From contig CASDQW010000109.1 of the NCBI GenBank assembly GCA_949282965.1, positions 62,001 to 126,000 of the forward strand: DNA of 64,000 nucleotides. The letters are read 5' to 3'. Below, one piece after another: positions 57,609-64,000 of the stretch. The notes under the pieces are model-generated. The model saw only the letters and a list, made by a program, of their open reading frames with translations, was not told where the DNA came from and did no database searches. The position numbers and the translations under genes are program-made. Numbering within the stretch: position 1 is the first letter of the stretch; each line of letters opens with the position of its first letter. The stretch comes from an uncultured Lentisphaeria bacterium. GTDB taxonomy: Bacteria; Verrucomicrobiota; Lentisphaeria; Victivallales; Victivallaceae.

Positions 57609-58149
57609 AGACGTGCGGTTGGAGCCGATTGGTCCGGCAAAATTCGTTATGCCGGCATTTGCCCGGTGGACGGAGCGGAATTTTCTGTTGACGGCCGGCG
57701 ATTATGAGGCGGGTCGTTATAATGTGATGACGGTGGGATGGGGGTTTTTCGGCGTGTTGTGGGCGAAGCCGACGGTGATGGTGCCGGTGCGGCCGCAGCG
57801 GCATACGCTGAAGTTCCTCGAGGAATTTGACACCTTCACGTTGTGCGCGTTGCCGGAATCGTACCGCGAAGCGGTGTTGTGGTGCGGCCGCCACAGCGGT
57901 GCCGACGGTACCGATAAATTCGCCGCCTCCGGATTGACGGCGGCGCCCGCGACGGTGGTGGCGGCGCCGGTCGTACAGGAGGCGGAGCTGTTGCTGGAAT
58001 GCCGGAAAAGCTATGTTGATCAGCTGCGCGGCAAGAATTTCCCGGAAAAATCCCTGATTCGCGCCTTTTATCCGGAGGGGGATTTTCACGTGCTGATTTT
58101 CGGGGAGGTGCTGGCGATCCGCGGCACGGCCGAATATCGCGGAGCATGA
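57601..58149 (+). CDS. Flavin reductase-like domain protein
   Basis: A 182-residue FMN-binding split-barrel protein of the flavin reductase/DIM6 family. YNVMTVGWGFFGVLWAKP and VRPQRHTLKFLEE form the FMN site. The function could be flavin reduction or NAD(P)H-dependent redox; substrate unknown. It overlaps the folB stop by 8 bases and precedes mutS by 16 bases, with GGAG before the ATG. Confidence 0.88.
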   Translation: MSEDVRLEPIGPAKFVMPAFARWTERNFLLTAGDYEAGRYNVMTVGWGFFGVLWAKPTVMVPVRPQRHTLKFLEEFDTFTLCALPESYREAVLWCGRHSGADGTDKFAASGLTAAPATVVAAPVVQEAELLLECRKSYVDQLRGKNFPEKSLIRAFYPEGDFHVLIFGEVLAIRGTAEYRGA

Positions 58150-58165
58150 GCGGGAGGAGGGGGCG

Positions 58166-60715
58166 ATGGCGATGGATGATCAACTGACCCCGATGATGCG
58201 GCAGTACCGCGAGGCGAAGTCCCGGATTCCGCCGGATGCGATTCTGTTGTTCCGGCTGGGGGACTTTTACGAAATGTTCTTCGAGGACGCGGTCAAGGCC
58301 AGTGCGATCATGGAGCTGACGCTGACCAAGCGGAACGGGTATCCCATGTGCGGATTTCCCTATCACGCACTGCCGGTGCAGCTGCCGCGGCTGCTGGCGG
58401 CGAACGTGAAAGTCGCCATTGCCGAGCAAATGGAGGATCCCCGGTTCGCCACGGGAATCGTCAAGCGGGAAATCACGCGGATCATCACGCCGGGCACGGT
58501 GATGGACAGTTCCGCGCTGCGGCCGGAAGCGCACAACTTTCTCTCGGCGCTGGTCATATCGAAAGACGGACGGACCCGGGCGCTGGCTTCGCTCGACATC
58601 AGCACCGGGGAATTTAAAGTAAGCAGTTTTGACAGCGAAGAGAAGCTGTTGTCCGAATTTTCCCGGATCGACGCCCGGGAGTGCCTGATCTCCGAAGCAC
58701 AGGCCGCGGCCTGGGAAAAAGACGGCGGCCGTCCTGTGCCGCGCAATCCGCTGCTGTGGACGACCCTGGATAATCAGGCGTTCGCCGCGGACGCCGCCGA
58801 GGAGCTGCTGAAGCGCCATTTCGGGGTGGCGACGCTGGACGGATTCGGCTGCCGGGAACAGCCGGAATGCGTCCGGGCGGCGGGAGCGGTGCTGTTTTAC
58901 GCGACGGAAAACCTCCGGCAGGACGCCACCCATGTCATTAAACTTGAATACTATACCCCCGGCGACATTCTGGAACTGGATTCCGCCAGCCAGCGCAATC
59001 TGGAACTGGTGGAGCCGCTCCACGGCACGGGTAAGGCGGGAACCTTGCTCGGTGTGCTGGACTGCACGGTGACGCCGATGGGGGGGCGGCTGATGCGGGA
59101 TTGGATTCTGCGGCCGCTGTATTCCCGGGAACGGATCGTCGCCCGGCTGGACGCGGTGGGGCAACTGCATGACGACCCGCTGACCCTGGCCGAATTGCGC
59201 GAAACCGTCGGAGCCATCCGCGACCTGGAACGGATCGTCGGGCGGCTCAACATCGGCAGCGCCAATGCCCGCGATCTGCAGGCGCTCGCCGCCGGACTGG
59301 AAACGCTGCCCGGCGTCAAAACGCTGCTGGGCGGATTCGACGCGCCGCTGCTGGCGGAATTGAATGCGGCGATCGGCGTTTTCCCGGAAATCACCAGTCG
59401 GATTGCGGCGGCGATTGCGGACGATCCGCCGCCGGTGCTGACCGACGGGGGGATCATCCGGGACGGGTATTCGGCGGTGCTGGACGAACTGCGCAGCGCC
59501 GCGACGGAGGGCAAGAACTGGCTGTCCGATATCCAGCGGCGCGAGCAGGAGCGTACCGGCATCAAGTCGCTCAAGGTGAAATACAATCAGGTGTTCGGAT
59601 ACTATATAGAAGTAAGCAAGGCGAACCTTTCGCTGATTCCCGAGGATTATGTCCGCAAGCAGACGCTGGTCAATGCCGAACGCTTCATCACACCGGAACT
59701 CAAGGAACTCGAGAGCAAGATCCTCGGCGCCGAAGAGAAATCCAAGGCGCTGGAATATCAATTGTTTCAGGAACTGCGCGACTTCGTGCTGCCGCATACC
59801 GCGGCGATCCAGCGGAGCGCCGCCGCACTCGGCACGGTGGACGTGCTGGCGGCACTGGCGGAGTGCGCCCGCAAATATCATTATCACCGGCCGCTGGTGA
59901 CCGACGACGAACTGCTTTCCATCAAAGGCGGTCGGCATCCGGTGCTGGACGCCCGGCCCGGCGGGGAGCGCTTCGTGCCGAACGACGTTCTGCTGGACGG
60001 GGGCGATCACCGGATGATGATCATCACCGGACCGAACATGGCCGGCAAGTCCACCTACATTCGCCAGACCGCGCTGCTGGTGATCATGGCGCAGATGGGG
60101 TCCTTCATTCCCGCGGACGAGGCGACGATCGGGCTGGTGGACCGGATTTTCACGCGGGTGGGGGCGGCGGACGACCTGTCTCGCGGACAGAGCACCTTCA
60201 TGGTGGAGATGATCGAAACCGCGAACATTCTCAACTGCGCCACCAACCGGAGTCTGGTGATTCTGGATGAGATCGGACGTGGAACGAGCACATTCGACGG
60301 GTTGTCGATCGCCTGGGCAGTGGCGGAATTTCTGCATGATGATCCCGTCAGCCGCTGCCGGACGCAGTTTGCGACGCATTATCATGAACTGACCGAGCTG
60401 GCGCAGACACGGCGCGGAGTGAATAATTACAATGTGGCGGTGCGTGAATACGGCGACCGGATCATTTTTCTGCGGCAGATCGTTCCGGGGAGCACGGACC
60501 GCAGCTACGGGATTCACGTGGCGAAACTGGCCGGGCTGCCGGCAGCGGTGATCCGACGCGCCAACGAGATTCTGGAAACGCTGGAGAATTCCGCCGACAC
60601 GCCGCGTGCCGCCATGCAGTCGCTGCCGCGTCAGGCAGTCCGTTCAAAGAGCCGCCGCAAAGGAGCCGCGGCGGATGAGGATCCCGGAGAGCTGTTTCAA
60701 CCGGGACTGTTCTGA
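58166..60715 (+). CDS. mutS: DNA mismatch repair protein MutS
   Basis: An 849-residue ATPase that detects base mismatches. The N-terminal Phe-x-Glu wedge is in GDFYEMF near residue 33; the connector, lever and clamp domains follow. The ATPase has Walker A GPNMAGKST near 620 and Walker B VILDEIGRGTS. The C-terminal tail is basic, ending GELFQPGLF. The start has a GAGGAGGGGG ribosome site. No mutL is in the window. Confidence 0.97.
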   Translation: MAMDDQLTPMMRQYREAKSRIPPDAILLFRLGDFYEMFFEDAVKASAIMELTLTKRNGYPMCGFPYHALPVQLPRLLAANVKVAIAEQMEDPRFATGIVKREITRIITPGTVMDSSALRPEAHNFLSALVISKDGRTRALASLDISTGEFKVSSFDSEEKLLSEFSRIDARECLISEAQAAAWEKDGGRPVPRNPLLWTTLDNQAFAADAAEELLKRHFGVATLDGFGCREQPECVRAAGAVLFYATENLRQDATHVIKLEYYTPGDILELDSASQRNLELVEPLHGTGKAGTLLGVLDCTVTPMGGRLMRDWILRPLYSRERIVARLDAVGQLHDDPLTLAELRETVGAIRDLERIVGRLNIGSANARDLQALAAGLETLPGVKTLLGGFDAPLLAELNAAIGVFPEITSRIAAAIADDPPPVLTDGGIIRDGYSAVLDELRSAATEGKNWLSDIQRREQERTGIKSLKVKYNQVFGYYIEVSKANLSLIPEDYVRKQTLVNAERFITPELKELESKILGAEEKSKALEYQLFQELRDFVLPHTAAIQRSAAALGTVDVLAALAECARKYHYHRPLVTDDELLSIKGGRHPVLDARPGGERFVPNDVLLDGGDHRMMIITGPNMAGKSTYIRQTALLVIMAQMGSFIPADEATIGLVDRIFTRVGAADDLSRGQSTFMVEMIETANILNCATNRSLVILDEIGRGTSTFDGLSIAWAVAEFLHDDPVSRCRTQFATHYHELTELAQTRRGVNNYNVAVREYGDRIIFLRQIVPGSTDRSYGIHVAKLAGLPAAVIRRANEILETLENSADTPRAAMQSLPRQAVRSKSRRKGAAADEDPGELFQPGLF

Positions 60716-60738
60716 CGCGGACTCAACGAGGTACATGC

Positions 60739-62553
60739 ATGATGTTTCATACCGGAAATCTGGTGGTGTACCGCGGCCGCGGGGCGGTTGTTACCGCGGT
60801 CGGCGCGGAAAAAATCGAAATCCGTACCGAATCCGGCGATACCAGAAGCGTCCGGCCCAAGGACATTGAGCTGCTTCATCCCGGACCGGTTGCGCAGCTG
60901 CCCCCGGCGACGCTGCCGGAGCCGGACTATGAGGAACTGCTGGCTTTGATGGAAACGGAGACGCTGCCGTTCCGGGATTTTCAGGAACTGGCCTACGGCG
61001 AAGCCACGCCGGCGGCGGCCTGGAGCGCCCGGCTGCTGCTGGAAGCGGGCATTTACTTTGCCGGTTCGGTGCGGGACGGGGTGCGGGCGCGCGGGGCGGA
61101 TGAAATTGCCGCCTCGCTGGCTGCCCGGTCCGCCCGGGCGGAAGAGGCGCAGCGCCGTGCCGCGTTGCTGGCGCGCATCCGGTCCGGGGTGCCGGCGGAA
61201 AGCGACCGGTCCGCCATGCGGGAGGTGGAGCTTCTGGCGCTGGGCCGGAGCGCCTCCAGCCGCCTGATGCGGGATCTCGGCATGGAGCCGACTCCCGAAA
61301 AGGCCCATCAACTGCTCCTGAAAACCGGTATCTGGGACGATTTTGTGGATCCCTGGCCGGCCCGTTCCGGGGTGGATACGGAGGATCCGGCAGGGCCCCT
61401 GCCGCCGCTTCCGGAGGAGGCGCGGCGGGATCTGACGGGGCGGGCGGCGCTGGTGATCGACGATGCCGGCAGTCAGGATCCGGATGATGCGATCGATTTT
61501 GCCGACGGGCTGATCTGGGTGCATGTGGCGGATCCGGCGGCGCTGGTCGCGCCGGATTCCGAACCGGACCGGGAAGCGATGCGGCGCGGCGCCAATTTAT
61601 ATTTGCCGGAAGGGATCCGTCATATGCTGCCGCGGGAGGCGACGCAGCGGCTGGGGCTGGGGCTGGGCGAAACCAGTCCGGCGCTCTCTTTTGCCATACG
61701 CATTGCGGAAAATGGAGAACCGGTGCTGGCGGACATGACGTTGTCCCGGATTCGCGGTGTCCGGCTGGATTATGAGGGCGCGGAGCCGCTGCTCGGGCAG
61801 TCGCCGCTGCGCGAACTGGCCGTGGAACTGGAGCGTTTCCGGCGGTTCCGGGCGGAGCAGGGGGCGTTGTTCATCCACCTGCCGGAGGTGAAAATCACGG
61901 TGCAGGAGCATCAGGTTGTTCTGAAACCGCTGCCGCTTTCCCCTGTCCGGGAACTGGTGGCCAACGCCATGCTGGCCGCCGGCGCCGCGGTGGCGAAATG
62001 GGCGGAGGAGCGGGAAATTCCCATGCCATACGTGGTGCAGCCGCCGCCGGAGGACCGTCCGGACAGTACGACGCTGCCGGGCATGTTCGCACTGCGACGG
62101 AGTTGCGCTCCCAGCGTCACCAGCATTCTGCCGGGGCTGCACGCGGGGCTGGGCTTGCAGCCTTACGTGCGGGTGACCAGTCCGTTGCGGCGCTATTGCG
62201 ACCTGCTGGCGCACCAGCAGCTGCGCCGGTATCTGGCCGGGGAAGCATGCTGGAATTCCGATGAACTGGACGCGCGGATTGCCGCTGCCGAGAACGCCGC
62301 CGCGGAACGTCGCCGTCTGGAGCGGCAGGTGAACGAGTTCTGGACGCTGGTTTACTTGCGGCATTGCGAAAAAAAGACCTTTGACGCGGTGCCGGTTTTC
62401 CGCCAGGACGACCGTATTACTTACCTGATTCCCGAACTGGCCTGGGAGTTCAAAAACCGCTTCGGCGGGGACATCCGTCTGGGCGAACCGGTGGTTGCCG
62501 AAGTCGCTGCTGTTGATCCCGTAACTCTGAGTGCCCGTTTCCTGATCCGCTGA
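60739..62553 (+). CDS. RNB-domain exoribonuclease (cyanobacterial/plant RNase II-type)
   Basis: A 604-residue 3'-5' exoribonuclease. The catalytic RNB Asp cluster is in DDAGSQDPDDAIDF near residue 240, followed by YVRVTSPLRRYCDLLAHQQL. The short N-terminus (NLVVYRGRGAVVTAVGAEKIEIRTE) resembles the plant/cyanobacterial branch rather than the cold-shock domains of E. coli RNase R, and the C-terminal S1 region is minimal. It would degrade structured or poly(A) RNA. It lies 23 bases after mutS. Confidence 0.88.
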   Translation: MMFHTGNLVVYRGRGAVVTAVGAEKIEIRTESGDTRSVRPKDIELLHPGPVAQLPPATLPEPDYEELLALMETETLPFRDFQELAYGEATPAAAWSARLLLEAGIYFAGSVRDGVRARGADEIAASLAARSARAEEAQRRAALLARIRSGVPAESDRSAMREVELLALGRSASSRLMRDLGMEPTPEKAHQLLLKTGIWDDFVDPWPARSGVDTEDPAGPLPPLPEEARRDLTGRAALVIDDAGSQDPDDAIDFADGLIWVHVADPAALVAPDSEPDREAMRRGANLYLPEGIRHMLPREATQRLGLGLGETSPALSFAIRIAENGEPVLADMTLSRIRGVRLDYEGAEPLLGQSPLRELAVELERFRRFRAEQGALFIHLPEVKITVQEHQVVLKPLPLSPVRELVANAMLAAGAAVAKWAEEREIPMPYVVQPPPEDRPDSTTLPGMFALRRSCAPSVTSILPGLHAGLGLQPYVRVTSPLRRYCDLLAHQQLRRYLAGEACWNSDELDARIAAAENAAAERRRLERQVNEFWTLVYLRHCEKKTFDAVPVFRQDDRITYLIPELAWEFKNRFGGDIRLGEPVVAEVAAVDPVTLSARFLIR

Positions 62554-62557
62554 CCAA

Positions 62558-62597
62558 AAAACAAACGCGGGGCGACCGGCCGGTCCGGTCCCCGCGT
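62558..62597 (-). terminator. Terminator of nrdJ
   Basis: ACGCGGGG (62565-62572) pairs with CCCCGCGT (62590-62597), with further GC pairing inside. On the minus strand it runs into a T-rich stretch. Confidence 0.8.
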
Positions 62598-62649
62598 CCT
62601 TGGGTGGCGGCATTTCCAGGACGGAAACGCCGGTTCAGAACTGCAATTT

Positions 62650-64000
62650 TCAGCCGCACTTGCTGTAGCCGCAGGAGAGGCACTTCAGGCAGTTTTCCTG
62701 ATTGACCAGTTCCCGTTCACTGCATTGCGGGCAGATCATTTTGCCGCTGTTGATGGAGGTTCTCTCCGCAGGGGCCGCCTGATCGTTTTTCTCCGGATCC
62801 TTGCGCGGGTGGATTTCGCCGTCGGTGATCACGCCGCAGAGCCGCAGGTGATGTTCCAGAACATAGCCGATTTCCGCCGCGAGGGAGGGGACATATTTTC
62901 CGTGATTGAAGAATCCGCCGTTCGGATCGTAGATGCTCTTGAGTTCCTCCACCAGGAATTTCGGCTTCGGATCGTGGCGGAAAACCGCCGAAATCAACCG
63001 GGACATGGCAACGATCCAGCTGAAGTGATGCAGGTTTTTGGTGTTGATGAAGATCTCGTACGGGCGATGGCTGCCGTCTTCGTTGATCAGGTCGTTGATG
63101 GTGATGTAAAAGGCGTCCGGCGATTGCGGCGTCTTGATTTTGTAGGTGGTGCCGGTCAGCTCGTCCGGCCGTTTGGGCGGCTGGACGGGGGCAGGGGCGG
63201 GAGCGGGTTCCTTCTTTTTTTCCTCTTTGCGGATCAGGACGCCGGCGATGTGCTCGGAGGGCCGGAAGGTGGTGCAGCCCTTCAGGCCGGCTTCGTAAGC
63301 CTGCATGTAAATATCCGCGAACTTTTCAAAGGGATAGTCCGAAGGTACGTTAATGGTCTTGGAAATCGAACTGTCGACATATTTCTGCAGCACCGCCTGG
63401 ATTTTCAGATGTTCCACCGGCGTGATCGAATCCGCCGAAACGAAGGCCGGCGGCAGATCTTCCAGCGCTACTGACGGCAGCGATTTGTAGCGGCAGTAGG
63501 CACGGTAGGCGTAATCGGCGATTTCAACCTCGGTGTAATCATTTTCGTGGGTGTTGCGGATGCGGCGGTTGTACTTGAAGGCGAAGACCGGTTCCAGGCC
63601 GCTGGAGACATTGCCGGCAAGCAGACTGATGGTGCCGGTCGGCGCGATCGAGGTCAGGTGCGAATTGCGGATGCCGTGCTGGCGGATGGCGGAGCGGATG
63701 TCCTCCGGAAGCGTGGCAATGAAGTTGCCGGCGCAGTATTTGTCCGCATCGAATTTCGGGAACGCACCGCGTTCTTTGGCCAGTTCAATACTGGCGCGAT
63801 AAGCCGCGTGAGTGATGGTCTGCATGATCTCTCCGGCCATCGCCACGGATTCCGGCGAGCCGTATTTGACGCCGAGGAAAATAAACGCGTCGGCCAGCCC
63901 GGTCAGCCCGATGCCCATGCGGCGTTTTTCCGAAGCCTCCTGCTTCTGCCGCGGCAGCGGATAGCGGCTGAGGTCGATCACGTTGTCCAGGAGCCGGACG
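62650..64000 (-). CDS. nrdJ: B12-dependent class II ribonucleotide reductase, C-terminal part
   Basis: The 3' 450 codons of an adenosylcobalamin-dependent ribonucleotide reductase; the 5' part lies off the right edge. Visible core elements are LLDNVIDLSRYPLP at the edge, LTSIAPTGTISLLAGNVSSG and KGCTTFRPSE. A TSCPD-type domain follows a Pro/Ala/Lys linker, ending in a zinc ribbon with CPQC, CLKC and CGYSKCG. The catalytic N-x-C-x-E cysteine is outside the window. A terminator follows. Confidence 0.94.
   Translation of the reverse strand, partial: VRLLDNVIDLSRYPLPRQKQEASEKRRMGIGLTGLADAFIFLGVKYGSPESVAMAGEIMQTITHAAYRASIELAKERGAFPKFDADKYCAGNFIATLPEDIRSAIRQHGIRNSHLTSIAPTGTISLLAGNVSSGLEPVFAFKYNRRIRNTHENDYTEVEIADYAYRAYCRYKSLPSVALEDLPPAFVSADSITPVEHLKIQAVLQKYVDSSISKTINVPSDYPFEKFADIYMQAYEAGLKGCTTFRPSEHIAGVLIRKEEKKKEPAPAPAPVQPPKRPDELTGTTYKIKTPQSPDAFYITINDLINEDGSHRPYEIFINTKNLHHFSWIVAMSRLISAVFRHDPKPKFLVEELKSIYDPNGGFFNHGKYVPSLAAEIGYVLEHHLRLCGVITDGEIHPRKDPEKNDQAAPAERTSINSGKMICPQCSERELVNQENCLKCLSCGYSKCG

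Noticed and set aside
57836-60517. 893-codon minus-strand frame antisense to mutS
   Set aside because: It is the mirror of a highly conserved gene with complete motifs; its composition is that of a shadow frame.

Overview
This is a GC-rich bacterial chromosome segment. The best fit is a Lentisphaerota / Victivallales-type anaerobe. That is an inference from content: a prepilin-like protein with an H-X9-DG tail, very large exported heparinase II/III-type proteins, a chondroitin ABC-type lyase, AraC-regulated catabolic clusters, a Gram-negative envelope set (RND efflux, Lgt, DUF368) and a B12-type ribonucleotide reductase. Planctomycetota or Kiritimatiellota are the main alternatives. No insertion sequence, prophage or CRISPR array was seen.

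Layout. 1-2.2 kb: CsoR-type metal sensor, NifU/IscU-like scaffold and GGGtGRT protein. 2.3-5.4 kb: yajC-secDF. 5.5-6.7 kb (minus): membrane protein and FklB-like isomerase. 6.8-8.2 kb: lone trpB with its own promoter and terminator. 8.5-15.9 kb (minus): pseudopilin, DUF4962/heparinase-like protein, PL8 chondroitinase and class II aldolase, with a divergent AraC regulator at 16.1 kb. 17-22 kb: SGNH esterase, MFS transporter, GH29 fucosidase and a 2-hydroxyacid dehydrogenase. 22.2-28.7 kb (minus): a beta-sandwich repeat protein, a 1252-residue heparinase-like lyase and a GT-C membrane protein. 28.8-31.7 kb: rpmA, obgE, rplU, purC. 31.9-33.4 kb: an exported beta-helix protein, then tRNA-Gln.

33.7-43.5 kb is one long co-directional run with many start/stop overlaps: DUF368 (PopT-type), lgt, rluD, LD-carboxypeptidase, class III aminotransferase, two-barrel amidohydrolase, 2-hydroxyacid dehydrogenase, an unknown protein, arfB and a DegT sugar aminotransferase. 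43.5-49.3 kb (minus): a 1313-residue heparinase-like protein, a Gfo/Idh/MocA oxidoreductase and a nitroreductase, with a divergent AraC gene. 50.4-55.7 kb: TauE/SafE permease, an unrecognised candidate small RNA, and an RND pump with adaptor. 55.9-62.6 kb: rsmB-like, folB, flavin reductase, mutS and an RNB exoribonuclease. 62.6-64 kb (minus): the C-terminal part of nrdJ, cut by the window edge.

The unifying theme is uptake and breakdown of host-type glycans (glycosaminoglycans, fucosylated and acetylated sugars) interleaved with core housekeeping genes. The most novel-looking items are the promoter-hairpin-terminator small RNA at 51.17-51.26 kb, a beta-sandwich repeat shared by two adjacent exported proteins, a Cys4 zinc-ribbon insertion in an exported lyase, and paired 2-hydroxyacid dehydrogenases with an altered Rossmann glycine motif.
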